From Hyphomicrobiales bacterium (GTDB taxonomy: Bacteria > Pseudomonadota > Alphaproteobacteria > Rhizobiales > Xanthobacteraceae), in assembly GCA_016713235.1 (NCBI GenBank), contig JADJPN010000002.1:558001-622000 (forward strand): a stretch of 64,000 nucleotides of DNA. The letters are read 5' to 3'. The translations under genes and the position numbers were made by a program. Below are positions 7,921 to 16,434 of the stretch, one piece after another; the stretch's first letter is position 1, and the number at the start of each line of letters is the position of its first letter. The notes under the pieces are model-generated. The model had not been told where the DNA came from. It worked only from the letters and a program-made list of their open reading frames with translations, and ran no database searches.

Positions 7921-8961
7921 ATGCCCGTTCAAACCCGCAAAGTAAAACCCGACGAAGAAGGGATGCGCCTCGACCGCTGGTTCAAGGCGCATTTCCCCGA
8001 TCTTACGTTTGCGCATTTACAGAAGTTGCTGCGCACCGGGCAGGTGCGCGTCGATGGCGGACGGGCGAAAACGAATACACGGCTCGAGCCCGGCATGGCA
8101 GTGCGCGTGCCACCGCTTACGCGCAGCGAAAAGGAAGAGACCAGCGGCACCGGCACGGAAGCGTCGCGTGTCGGCACTTCCGCGCGAGCGCCCTCGAAGA
8201 TGGGCGACGCCAGATCCGACGCTGCATTCCTGAAGTCCATCACATTATATGAAGACCGCGAGGTCATGGTGCTGAACAAGCCGTTCGGGCTTGCGGTGCA
8301 GGGCGGCTCCGGTACCACGCGGCACATCGACGGCTTGCTCGAGGCCTTGCGCGGCCGGGATGGGCAGAAGCCACGGCTCGTACACCGCATCGACAAGGAC
8401 ACCTGCGGCATTCTGCTGATCGCGAAGACGCGGCTTGCCGCGGCGACACTTGCGAAAACCTTCCGCTCGCGCTCCGCGCGAAAGATTTACTGGGCGCTGG
8501 TCGCAGGCGTGCCAAAACCCCGGCAAGGCCGCATCTCGACGTATCTGGCGAAAGGCGCGGGCGAAGGCGGCGAGCTGATGCGCGTCGCAAAACATGGCGA
8601 AGACGAAGCGAGCCACGCTGTCACGTATTATGCGGTGGTCGAACAGGCGGCGCAGAAAGTGTCTTGGATTTCGCTCAAGCCCGTTACCGGACGCACGCAT
8701 CAATTGCGTGCGCACACCGCGCATATCAACCATCCTATCGTCGGTGATCCGAAATACTTCTCGATCGAGAATTGGGAGTTCCCTGGCGGCATGCAGAATC
8801 GCTTGCATCTGCTCGCGCGCCGTCTTGTGATCCCGCATCCGAAGGGCGAGGGCGTGATCGACGTTACCGCGCCGTTGCCGCAGCATATGCAGCAATCCTG
8901 GAATCTGCTCGGCTTCGATGCGAAGTCCTATGATCCGATCGTGGATGCGCCTGAGGAATGA
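7921..8961 (+). CDS. RluA-family ribosomal RNA pseudouridine synthase (RluC/RluD type)
   Basis: A 346-residue enzyme that isomerises uridine in RNA. An N-terminal S4 RNA-binding domain (RLDRWFKAHFP, LRTGQVRVDG) is followed by the catalytic domain with HRIDKDTCG, catalytic Asp158, and the later motif GRTHQLRAH. Domain order fits RluC/RluD; target uridines cannot be assigned from sequence. ATG 7921 lies 4 bp after crcB, and the stop overlaps the ATP12 gene (ATGA), so the three genes probably form one transcript. Confidence 0.92.
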   Translation: MPVQTRKVKPDEEGMRLDRWFKAHFPDLTFAHLQKLLRTGQVRVDGGRAKTNTRLEPGMAVRVPPLTRSEKEETSGTGTEASRVGTSARAPSKMGDARSDAAFLKSITLYEDREVMVLNKPFGLAVQGGSGTTRHIDGLLEALRGRDGQKPRLVHRIDKDTCGILLIAKTRLAAATLAKTFRSRSARKIYWALVAGVPKPRQGRISTYLAKGAGEGGELMRVAKHGEDEASHAVTYYAVVEQAAQKVSWISLKPVTGRTHQLRAHTAHINHPIVGDPKYFSIENWEFPGGMQNRLHLLARRLVIPHPKGEGVIDVTAPLPQHMQQSWNLLGFDAKSYDPIVDAPEE

Positions 8962-9710
8962 GCGAAGAGAACAATCCAATGCGCCGCGCGCAGGCCGCGA
9001 TGCGGGCGCCTTTGCCGAAGCGCTTTTATAAAGAAGCCACCGCCGGCGAAGCGGATGGCACATTCGCGGTGCTGCTCGACGGAAAATCCGCGAAGACGCC
9101 CGCGCGCAAGACGCTTGCGCTACCTAATAAAGCGCTCGCCTTGGCGGTAGCCGCAGAGTGGAACGCGATCGAAGGCGAGATCGACCCCGCGAAGCTTCCG
9201 CTGACGCGGCTTGCCAATCTTGCGATCGACGCCATCGCGGCCGCGCCGCAGCCGGTGATCGACGAGATCGTGCAATACTCCGCGAGCGATCTTGTGTTTT
9301 ATCGCGCGGGAGAACCCGAAGGCCTCGTAGCATTGCAGAATGAGCGCTGGAACCCTGTGCTGGACTGGGCGGCGTCAAAATTGAACGCACGCTTCGCGCT
9401 GGCGGAAGGCATCGTTCATGTGCGGCAGCCTGATCAATCGCTTGCCGCTGTACGTGAGGCTGCCGAAAAACTTTCACGTCCCTTCGCACTCGGTGCCGCT
9501 GCGAGCGCCACCAATATCGGCGGCTCTGCGTTGATCGCGCTTGCGCTCGCGAATGGTGCGCTTTCCGGCGACGAAGCCTGGAATGCGGCACATGTGGACG
9601 AGCAGTGGAGCATCAGCCAGTGGGGCGAGGATGACGAGGCGCAGCGGCGGCTGGCAGCGCGTCACGCCGAGTTCAGTGCTGCCGCGACGATGCTTTCGCT
9701 CTTGCGCTAG
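8958..9710 (+). CDS. ATP12-type F1-ATPase assembly chaperone
   Basis: A 250-residue protein of the ATP12 family, homologous to the mitochondrial chaperone that protects F1 alpha subunits during assembly. This family is typical of alphaproteobacteria. Visible signatures are PKRFYKEATAGEADG, LLDGKSAKTPARKTLALP, AAEWNAIEGEIDP, and the C-terminal QWSISQWGEDDEA. It overlaps the preceding pseudouridine synthase by 4 bp and ends convergently with the DUF4260 gene. Confidence 0.9.
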   Translation: MSEENNPMRRAQAAMRAPLPKRFYKEATAGEADGTFAVLLDGKSAKTPARKTLALPNKALALAVAAEWNAIEGEIDPAKLPLTRLANLAIDAIAAAPQPVIDEIVQYSASDLVFYRAGEPEGLVALQNERWNPVLDWAASKLNARFALAEGIVHVRQPDQSLAAVREAAEKLSRPFALGAAASATNIGGSALIALALANGALSGDEAWNAAHVDEQWSISQWGEDDEAQRRLAARHAEFSAAATMLSLLR

Positions 9711-10093
9711 CTTTTCCCGATCCTGCCGAGATGCGTATCGCTGAAGGCGGTCTCGAATTTCAGGCCGAAGCCGAGCATGCGGTCAATGCCGATATGCGCG
9801 AGCCATACCAATGCCGCGGCCATTGCCACGACAGAGTCCGTGTAGAGGCCGGCAAAGCCGAGGATCAGCGGCATCACCGTGATATGCCCCGCATTATACA
9901 GATGCGCGCCGAAACGCGGTCCGGCGAGGTAGCCAATCATCGTGAGATCGGGTGCAAGAATGAGTACGGCAAACAGCCACCACGTTACGCCGAGCTTCCA
10001 ATAGGCAAAGACGCAGATCGCAAACAGCGCGAACCCTTCCGCCTTCAGCAGCATACGCGGCAGGCCGGCAACGGCGGAGACGGGCGCGTTCAT
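9707..10093 (-). CDS. DUF4260 family membrane protein
   Basis: A 128-residue protein with about four hydrophobic helices and the family pattern ILAPDLTMIGYLAGPRFGAHLYN followed by ALVWLAHIGIDRMLGFGLK. ATG 10093 is preceded by AAAGGAA at good spacing; an in-frame ATG at 10114 lacks a site. Its function is unknown. It is convergent with the ATP12 gene (stops overlap) and divergent from the DUF2157-like gene. Confidence 0.8.
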   Translation of the reverse strand: MNAPVSAVAGLPRMLLKAEGFALFAICVFAYWKLGVTWWLFAVLILAPDLTMIGYLAGPRFGAHLYNAGHITVMPLILGFAGLYTDSVVAMAAALVWLAHIGIDRMLGFGLKFETAFSDTHLGRIGKS

Positions 10094-10188
10094 GCAGTTC
10101 CTTTGCGATGGCACGAAGATGTGATGGGCGACGATACCGCGTCACCGGGCGTCATGCTATGTAGCCGCGGGGCAAGCCGGGGGATTCC

Positions 10189-11136
10189 ATGAAAGTTGTG
10201 CTCGACCTTTCGCAGCTTCTTGAGGACGGCGAGATCACGCAAGCCGAGGCCGATAAGCTGAAGCGGCTTTCGGTCAAGTCGACCGGCTCGCTCGCCTTCA
10301 ACATCCTGATCGGATTTGGCGTCATCGCAGTCGCGATCGGCACGATCGCGCTCATCCCCGATGCGCTCACCGGCATTATTCTCGGCGCAATCGTGCTGGG
10401 TTTCGGTCTCGTGCTGCTGCACTATTCCCGCCTCGAGTGGGGCGTGCTCGGCAACATCTGCGTTATTCTCGGCGGACTCGGCCTCGGTGGCGGCGTGGTC
10501 TATATGACCGAGGGTTCGGTCTGGGCGTTTCTCGGCGGCGCCATCGGCTTTGCCATTGCCGGCGTCATCGCGCGCAGCGGGCTTTTGATCGCGCTCAGCG
10601 TGCTCGCGCTTTCTTCCGTGCTCGGTGCGCGTACCGGCTATTTTCACGCGAGCTATTTCCTCGGCATCAAGGAGCCGACGCTCACCATCATCGCGTTCAG
10701 CCTGATCACGCTCGCCTGCTATCAGGTGTCGCTGATGGCCGGCGCCGCTTACGAACGGCTCGCCTTGATGGCGGCGCGGGTGTCGATCCTGCTCGTGAAC
10801 TTCGGCTTCTGGATCGGCTCGCTCTGGGGTGACCGGCTCGAACAACTGACCGGCGTGCTGGGGCACACCAAGGAGAATGTGCTTACCATTCCGCGGCTTT
10901 ACTTCGTGATCGGCTGGGCGCTCGCCTTGGTCGCTTTCGCGGTCTGGGCGATGCGCAACGACCGCCGCTGGGTGGTGAACGTCTGCGCGGTGTTCGGCGC
11001 GATCCACTTCTATACGCAGTTCTTCGAGCGGCTCGGGCCGAACCCGTTCGCGATCCTGCTCGGCGGCGTTTCCGCGCTCGGTATTGCGATCGCGATCTGG
11101 CAGTTCAACAAGAAGGCGGTGGCGAAGCCTTCTTAA
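10189..11136 (+). CDS. DUF2157-like polytopic membrane protein
   Basis: A 315-residue protein. A short soluble N-terminus (LLEDGEITQAEADKLKRLS) is followed by about eight to ten hydrophobic helices. The N-terminal helix then membrane-array layout matches DUF2157-type predicted membrane proteins of unknown role. A GGGGG stretch precedes the ATG. It is followed 40 bp later by the beta-lactamase gene on the same strand. Confidence 0.65.
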   Translation: MKVVLDLSQLLEDGEITQAEADKLKRLSVKSTGSLAFNILIGFGVIAVAIGTIALIPDALTGIILGAIVLGFGLVLLHYSRLEWGVLGNICVILGGLGLGGGVVYMTEGSVWAFLGGAIGFAIAGVIARSGLLIALSVLALSSVLGARTGYFHASYFLGIKEPTLTIIAFSLITLACYQVSLMAGAAYERLALMAARVSILLVNFGFWIGSLWGDRLEQLTGVLGHTKENVLTIPRLYFVIGWALALVAFAVWAMRNDRRWVVNVCAVFGAIHFYTQFFERLGPNPFAILLGGVSALGIAIAIWQFNKKAVAKPS

Positions 11137-11176
11137 GCGCCGGAGTGTCGTGTTCTTGTTCTTCAAAGCTCGTGCA

Positions 11177-11983
11177 ATGAAATTTCTTCTGACTGCTCTC
11201 GCGTTCATTCTTGCGGCCCCGGCGCTCGCGCAGATGCCCGAGCGGCAGGTGATTGTGCGCGACGAGCTTGCCAAAGCCTTCACGGATATCGGCACCGAAG
11301 GCACCTTCGTGATGCTGGAGACGAAGAAGAACCGCATCACGGTCGTCAACGCCGAGCGGCATAAGAAAGACTTTCTTCCCGCGTCCACCTTCAAGATCCC
11401 GAACGCGCTGATTGCGCTGGAGACCGGCGTGGTGAAGGACGCAGAGCATCCCGTGTTCAAATGGGATGGCGTGAAGCGCGAGTTGGAGGCGTGGAACAAG
11501 GACCAAACTTTGCGCTCGGGGTTTCGCGCGTCGGCAGTCTGGCAGTTTCAGGAGATTGCGCGACAGGTGACTGCCACACGCATGCGCGTCTATATCTCGC
11601 AGTTCGGCTATGGCAACCGCAACATCGGCGGCAACGAGGACTCGTTCTGGCTCGACGGCAAGCTGCGCATCTCCGCGTTGCAGCAGGTCGAATTCCTTGA
11701 GCGCTTCTATATCGGCAAGCTGCCGGTACATCCGAAGAACGCCGGGATCGTGAAAGACATCATGTTCCTCGAAAAAATCGGGAACGCGATCTTGCGCGGC
11801 AAAACGGGGTGGATTCCCTCCGGCGATGACAAGATCGGCTGGCTGGTCGGCTGGGTCGAGCGCGGGGAGGAGGCGTATATCTTTGCGCTCAACCTCGATC
11901 CGAACGAGGAGAAGCACATCGCCGCGCGCACAGCGATTGCAAAGTCGCTGCTGGCGCAACTCGGTGCCTTACCGAAACAGTAG
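11177..11983 (+). CDS. Class D (OXA-type) beta-lactamase
   Basis: A 268-residue periplasmic serine beta-lactamase with a signal peptide (FLLTALAFILAAPALA). All class D motifs are intact: Ser70-Thr-Phe-Lys73, Ser119-Ala-Val121, Tyr145-Gly-Asn147 and Lys209-Thr-Gly211, plus SFWLDG with the tryptophan typical near the carboxylated lysine. ATG 11177 is chosen because it opens the signal peptide; there is no good ribosome-binding site. The same base composition as its neighbours and the lack of mobile elements suggest a resident chromosomal gene. Substrate range cannot be predicted. Confidence 0.92.
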   Translation: MKFLLTALAFILAAPALAQMPERQVIVRDELAKAFTDIGTEGTFVMLETKKNRITVVNAERHKKDFLPASTFKIPNALIALETGVVKDAEHPVFKWDGVKRELEAWNKDQTLRSGFRASAVWQFQEIARQVTATRMRVYISQFGYGNRNIGGNEDSFWLDGKLRISALQQVEFLERFYIGKLPVHPKNAGIVKDIMFLEKIGNAILRGKTGWIPSGDDKIGWLVGWVERGEEAYIFALNLDPNEEKHIAARTAIAKSLLAQLGALPKQ

Positions 11984-11984
11984 C

Positions 11985-12024
11985 CAAAAAAGCAAAACCC
12001 GCCGGACATTGCTGCCGGGCGGGC
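11985..12024 (-). terminator. Rho-independent terminator, minus strand
   Basis: Stem cccgcc 11998-12003 with ggcggg 12018-12023, extended by an inner GG/CC pairing. On the minus strand it is followed by TTTTGCTTTTTT. It would end the candidate small RNA upstream and perhaps yitT transcripts. Confidence 0.8.
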
Positions 12025-12102
12025 CAACCAGTCTCCACATCTTCGCTTTAGGCCGCCTCCCAGTACATCCGTGGTGAGGGGTTAGGCTCCGTGAAGTCCG
12101 AT
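11986..12102 (-). ncRNA. Candidate orphan small RNA, about 115 nt
   Basis: Between the yitT stop and the beta-lactamase stop, the minus strand carries a sigma70-type promoter, a stretch without a plausible reading frame, and a strong terminator. Together these define a short independent transcript. The interior can fold into a hairpin (CCCCUC with GAGGCGG, one bulge) before the terminator stem. I do not recognise it as 6S, SRP, tmRNA or another named family. The elements are seen; expression is inferred. Confidence 0.5.
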
Positions 12103-12108
12103 GAGAGC

Positions 12109-12136
12109 TATATAGGCGCGTTTTGTGACGGTTCAA
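12109..12136 (-). promoter_or_regulatory. Sigma70-type promoter for the candidate small RNA
   Basis: Minus-strand TTGAAC (12136-12131) and TATATA (12114-12109) are separated by 16 bp. This is a good housekeeping promoter lying 20 bp beyond the yitT stop and pointing away from it. Confidence 0.6.
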
Positions 12137-12155
12137 TGACGGCAGGGAAGATTTT

Positions 12156-12779
12156 TCAGGCGGCGGACCACGCCACATAGCGGTCGCGGCGATGGTTAAC
12201 CCAGAGCACGAGGTTCATCGCCACGGAGCCGATAACGGAGGCCGCGACCAGTAGCCAGTCCACGGCCAGCAGGGAAATAACGAGAACCACCAGGTCCACG
12301 CCGAGCTGAAATTTGCCGGCCGGAATTTTGTATCTGGCCTGCAGATAGAGCGCGAGGATGTTGACCCCGCCGAGGCTCGCCTGATGGCGGAACAGCACGA
12401 TGAAGCCCATGCCGAGCATCAGGCCGCCCACGATCGCGGCATAGAACGGCTCGAGCTTGCCGATCGTGAGGAAAAGCCCGTGTGTTTCCGACATCACCGA
12501 GACGAGCGCGACCGCGCAAAACGTCTTCACGGTAAAGCGCCAGCCCATGCGCATCAGCGCGAGAATGTAGAAGGGCAGGTTGATGATGAAGAAGCCGAGG
12601 CCGAAGGGGATGCCCGCGAGATAAAATCCGAGGAAGGAGATCCCCGACGTGCCGCCTGTAAGCAACCCCGCATTCTTGAACAGGACGACCGCAAACGAGA
12701 TGAACAGCGTGCCGCTGACGATGGCGAAGATGTCCTCGCCAAGGGAATGCTTGGGTGCGTCTGAATCGATGTGAGTCAC
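12156..12779 (-). CDS. YitT family membrane protein
   Basis: A 207-residue inner-membrane protein with about five to six helices. Family signatures are FKNAGLLTGGTSGISFL, INLPFYILALMRMGWRF and RHQASLGGVNILALYLQ. Members are widespread and their transported substrate, if any, is unproven. This is the short form without the C-terminal DUF2179 domain. The start is GTG 12779. It is separated from the PanE-like gene by 42 bp, so one transcript with panE is possible. Confidence 0.87.
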   Translation of the reverse strand: MTHIDSDAPKHSLGEDIFAIVSGTLFISFAVVLFKNAGLLTGGTSGISFLGFYLAGIPFGLGFFIINLPFYILALMRMGWRFTVKTFCAVALVSVMSETHGLFLTIGKLEPFYAAIVGGLMLGMGFIVLFRHQASLGGVNILALYLQARYKIPAGKFQLGVDLVVLVISLLAVDWLLVAASVIGSVAMNLVLWVNHRRDRYVAWSAA

Positions 12780-12821
12780 GGGAACAGAGTAGGCGACGAA
12801 TGCCGCCCGCTCAATTCGCGC

Positions 12822-13841
12822 TTAGTCTACCCGTTCGTCCTGATGGCTGGTCGTCTCCTCCGGGAAGGTCGGATAAATCCCGGCAACGCGGCCCATCTGC
12901 TGCGTGAGGGCCAGCACCGCATCGATATGCGGCGTATCGACTTCGGCGAGCCGGCCCAATTCCTGCACGGAAGTAAGGAGGGCGTCGAGTTCAATCGGCC
13001 GGCCTTTGTCGACGTCTTGCAACATCGAAGTCCTATGCGCGCCAACGCGGGCGGCGCCGTTGATACGGCGTTCGACATCGACACGGAAATGCACGCCGAT
13101 GCGCCGGCCGATCTTCTCCGCTTCCAGCATCATATTCCTCGACAGAGCTCTCGTGCCCGGATCGGTCGCGACCACATCGAGCGTCGCTTTCGTGAGCGCG
13201 GAGATCGGGTTGAAGCAGAGATTGCCCCAGAGCTTGAGCCAGATGTTGTTCCTGATTTCGGGAATGATCGGCGCTTTCAATCCCGCCTTGGTCATCATCT
13301 CGGAAAGCTTCACGCGCTCAGTCACTTTGCGCGTCGGTTCGCCCAAGCCGAACTTGTCGCCGTCGATGTGCTTGATGACGCCGGGCGATTCAATTTCCGC
13401 GGCCGGATACACTGTGCAACCGATGACGCGCTCGGGGCCGATCGCCTGCCACTGCCGGTCCCCCGGATCGACGGACTCGATGCGGCGATTCGCGTACTGG
13501 CCTTCGAAGCCATGGAAATACCACCACGGCAGTCCGTTCTGCATGGTGACGACCGCGGTATCGGGTCCGCAGAGCAGCGCGAGCTTGTCCGCGACTTCCC
13601 AGGCCTGATGGGCTTTGAGCGCGCAGATCACGTAATCCTGCGGCGGCAGTTCGGCGGGATCGTGGGTCGCCTTGACCCTCGCGTTCTTGGTCTCGCCGTT
13701 TATTTTCAGCGTCAGGCCGTTCGACTTCATGGCTTCCAGATGCGAGCCACGCGCGATCAGCGAGACATCCGCGCCCGCGTTCGCGAGCAGCACGCCGACA
13801 TAGCCGCCGATGGCGCCGGCGCCGTAAATGCAGACCTTCAT
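12822..13841 (-). CDS. 2-dehydropantoate 2-reductase family protein (PanE/ApbA)
   Basis: A 339-residue NADP-dependent ketopantoate reductase-type enzyme. The N-terminal Rossmann fold shows GAGAIGGYVGVLLANAG, then CALKAHQ and MQNGLPWWYFHG. The C-terminal domain has NNIWLKLWGNLCFNPISALT with the catalytic Lys/Asn environment, and DVDKGRPIEL. Many bacteria carry several paralogues with other 2-keto acid substrates, so PanE activity is probable and not certain. GGGGAAG precedes the ATG. Confidence 0.88.
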   Translation of the reverse strand: MKVCIYGAGAIGGYVGVLLANAGADVSLIARGSHLEAMKSNGLTLKINGETKNARVKATHDPAELPPQDYVICALKAHQAWEVADKLALLCGPDTAVVTMQNGLPWWYFHGFEGQYANRRIESVDPGDRQWQAIGPERVIGCTVYPAAEIESPGVIKHIDGDKFGLGEPTRKVTERVKLSEMMTKAGLKAPIIPEIRNNIWLKLWGNLCFNPISALTKATLDVVATDPGTRALSRNMMLEAEKIGRRIGVHFRVDVERRINGAARVGAHRTSMLQDVDKGRPIELDALLTSVQELGRLAEVDTPHIDAVLALTQQMGRVAGIYPTFPEETTSHQDERVD

Positions 13842-13973
13842 ATTTCTTCCCCAGCGGCCCGTATCGCTTCCCCATTTTTCTTGGGGGCCGTTGCCGGTAT
13901 ATCATTTCGATGACGTGCTATACCAAGGCGAAGGTGCCGCACGGGCTCGGCAATTGGTCGATAGGGGCAAGCA

Positions 13974-15503
13974 ATGAAAGATATCCTCGAAGCGCTGGAA
14001 GTCCGCAGGGCGGAAGCCAAGCTCGGCGGCGGCGAAAAGCGCATCGTCGCGCAGCACGCGCGCGGCAAGCTGACCGCCCGCGAGCGGATCGGGCTCCTGC
14101 TCGACAAGGGCTCGTTCGAGGAATTCGACACCTTCGTGCAGCACCGCGCGACCGACTTCGGGATGGACAAGCAGAAGGTGCCGGGGGATGGCGTCGTCAC
14201 CGGTTGGGGCACGGTGAACGGCCGGCAGGTCTTCGTGTTCGCGAAAGACTTTACCGTGTTCGGTGGCTCGCTCTCGGAAAGCCACGCGCAGAAGATCACC
14301 AAGATTCAGGATCTCGCGCTGAAGACCCGCGCGCCGATCATCGGCCTGTTCGACGCGGGCGGGGCGCGCATTCAGGAAGGCGTGGCGGCCCTCGGCGGCT
14401 ATGGCGAAGTATTCAGGCGCAATGTCACGGCGAGCGGCGTGATCCCGCAGATTTCCGTCATCATGGGCCCCTGCGCGGGCGGCGACGTGTACTCGCCGGC
14501 GATGACCGACTTCATCTTCATGGTCAAAGACACGAGCTACATGTTCGTGACCGGCCCGGAAGTGGTGAAGACCGTGACCAACGAAACGGTGACGGCCGAA
14601 GAACTCGGCGGCGCGAAGGTGCATACGACGCGCTCGTCGGTCGCCGATGGTGCATTCGAGAACGATGTCGAGTGCCTGCTCCAGATGCGCCGCCTGATCG
14701 ATTTCCTGCCTTCATCGTTCGAGGCGGGTGTGCCGGAGTGGCCGAGCGCGGACGACGCCGAGCGCATCGAGCCTTCGCTCGATAGTCTCGTCCCGGAAAA
14801 TCCGAACAAGCCCTACGACATCAAAGAACTCATCATGAAGCTCGCGGACGAAGCGGACTTCTTCGAAATTCAGGAAGCGTTCGCGAAGAACATCGTCACC
14901 GGCTTTGGCCGCGTGGAGGGGAGAACGGTCGGCTTTGTTGCGAACCAGCCGATGGTGCTCGCCGGCGTGCTCGACGCCGACGCTTCGCGCAAGGCCGCGC
15001 GCTTCGTGCGCTTTTGCGATGCCTTCAACATTCCGATCGTGACACTCGTGGACGTGCCGGGTTTTCTGCCTGGCACGGCGCAGGAATATGGCGGCCTCAT
15101 CAAACACGGCGCCAAGCTCTTGTTCGCTTACTCGCAGGCGACCGTGCCGCTCGTCACCGTGATTACGCGCAAGGCCTTCGGCGGTGCCTATGACGTGATG
15201 GCCTCCAAGCACATCGGCGGCGACGTGAACTATGCCTGGCCGACGGCACAGATCGCGGTGATGGGCGCGAAGGGCGCGGTCGAGATCATCTTCCGCGCGG
15301 ATAAGGATCCGGCGGTGATCGCCGAGCGCACCAAGGAATATGAGCAACGCTTTCTATCACCGTTCGTCGCGGCCGAGCGTGGCTATGTCGATGAAGTGAT
15401 CGAGCCGCACGAAACTAGGCGGCGCATCGCCCGCGCGCTCGCCATGCTGAAGACGAAACAGGTCGAACAGCCGCGCAAGAAGCACGACAATCTGCCGGTG
15501 TGA
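13974..15503 (+). CDS. pccB: Propionyl-CoA carboxylase beta chain (carboxyltransferase)
   Basis: A 509-residue carboxyltransferase that moves CO2 from biotin to propionyl-CoA, feeding the methylmalonyl-CoA route. The two crotonase-like halves are visible: DAGGARIQEGVAALGGYGE and GPCAGGDVYSPAMTDF in the first, and DVPGFLPGTAQEYGGLIKHG and KAFGGAYDVMASKHIGGD in the second. Length and motifs are typical of PccB and unlike MccB. The biotin-carrying alpha subunit is not adjacent; a pccA lies 20.6 kb downstream on the same strand. Confidence 0.95.
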   Translation: MKDILEALEVRRAEAKLGGGEKRIVAQHARGKLTARERIGLLLDKGSFEEFDTFVQHRATDFGMDKQKVPGDGVVTGWGTVNGRQVFVFAKDFTVFGGSLSESHAQKITKIQDLALKTRAPIIGLFDAGGARIQEGVAALGGYGEVFRRNVTASGVIPQISVIMGPCAGGDVYSPAMTDFIFMVKDTSYMFVTGPEVVKTVTNETVTAEELGGAKVHTTRSSVADGAFENDVECLLQMRRLIDFLPSSFEAGVPEWPSADDAERIEPSLDSLVPENPNKPYDIKELIMKLADEADFFEIQEAFAKNIVTGFGRVEGRTVGFVANQPMVLAGVLDADASRKAARFVRFCDAFNIPIVTLVDVPGFLPGTAQEYGGLIKHGAKLLFAYSQATVPLVTVITRKAFGGAYDVMASKHIGGDVNYAWPTAQIAVMGAKGAVEIIFRADKDPAVIAERTKEYEQRFLSPFVAAERGYVDEVIEPHETRRRIARALAMLKTKQVEQPRKKHDNLPV

Positions 15504-15609
15504 GAGGGTGACCTCCCAGGAAACTCCTTCTACTGACGAACTGGAGTTTTACTTGCGGCCTTGTGCCGACTATCCACGCCTATACTGACGGGAAACTAGA
15601 AATGCGTTG

Positions 15610-15632
15610 ATCACCGGGACAAGTCCGGTGAT
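15610..15632 (+). repeat. Palindromic intergenic repeat, copy 1
   Basis: An imperfect palindrome with arms atcaccggg and tccggtgat around the loop acaag, followed by GAG. It is clearly related to the two palindromes at 57781 and 58130, which share the ccggg-loop-ccgg core. It lies in the 229-bp gap between pccB and the VIT1-type gene. Confidence 0.65.
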
Positions 15633-15732
15633 GAGGAATGAGTGCGCGGTTGCGGCGGCGAATTGAGCGCGCTTGACCCCGATCGAGGCCGCGCGCAGCG
15701 TTCGCATGCCGCCAGTTTCCAAGGAGCCAGCC

Positions 15733-16434
15733 ATGCCGCGTACGAAAACACACGACGAAACCCATCTCTCAACCCGTATCGGCTGGCTGCGCGCGGCGGT
15801 GCTTGGCGCGAACGATGGTATCATTTCGACCGCAAGTCTTATCGTCGGAGTTGCGGTAGCCACACCGGACCGTACTGCGATGCTGATCGCGGGTGTCGCG
15901 GGTCTCGTTGCGGGCGCGATGTCGATGGCGGCAGGCGAGTATGTCTCCGTCTCTTCTCAGGCCGACACCGAAAAGGCCGACCTTGCACGCGAGACGCGAG
16001 AGCTGAAAGAGCAGCCCGAATTTGAACTGAACGAGCTTGCCGACATTTATGTCGCGCGCGGGCTGGAGAAGCCGCTCGCACTCGAAGTCGCAAAACAATT
16101 GATGGCAAAGGATGCGCTCGGCGCGCACGCGCGCGACGAACTCGGTATTACCGAAATCACAGCGGCGCAGCCGGTGCTTGCGGCTATCACTTCTGCGATT
16201 ACCTTCGCGGTGGGGGCGGCGGCGCCCTTGCTGCTTACGATATTCGCGCCGCTTTCGCACGTCGTCTGGATCATTTCCGGCGGCACGCTTTGCTTTCTTG
16301 CGATCCTTGGCGCGCTGGGTGCACATGCAGGCGGCGCAAACCTTCTTAAGGGGGCCGCGCGTGTTACCTTCTGGGGTGCGGTTGCGATGGCGGCGACCGC
16401 ACTCATCGGCAAATTGGTCGGGCACTCGCTATAG
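15733..16434 (+). CDS. VIT1/CCC1 family (Fe2+/Mn2+) transporter
   Basis: A 233-residue vacuolar-iron-transporter-like membrane protein. Signatures are RIGWLRAAVLGANDGIIS in helix 1, AGAMSMAAGEYVSVSSQADTE with the metal-path methionines and glutamate, and a cytoplasmic Glu-rich helical domain (residues ~75-140) that binds metal in plant VIT1. Three more helices close the protein. ATG 15733 follows AAGGAG at 15721-15726; the frame is open further upstream. Its role in iron or manganese efflux is inferred from the family. Confidence 0.9.
   Translation: MPRTKTHDETHLSTRIGWLRAAVLGANDGIISTASLIVGVAVATPDRTAMLIAGVAGLVAGAMSMAAGEYVSVSSQADTEKADLARETRELKEQPEFELNELADIYVARGLEKPLALEVAKQLMAKDALGAHARDELGITEITAAQPVLAAITSAITFAVGAAAPLLLTIFAPLSHVVWIISGGTLCFLAILGALGAHAGGANLLKGAARVTFWGAVAMAATALIGKLVGHSL

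Noticed and set aside
10090..11499. A 469-codon open frame on the minus strand across the DUF2157-like and beta-lactamase genes
   Set aside because: It is antisense to two well-supported genes, has Glu/Arg/Asp-rich low-complexity translation and no ribosome-binding site. Such frames are expected opposite GC-rich genes.
12771..13913. A 380-codon plus-strand frame opposite the PanE-like gene
   Set aside because: The antisense PanE reading has all family motifs, whereas this frame gives a His/Arg/Asp-rich product with no recognisable domain.
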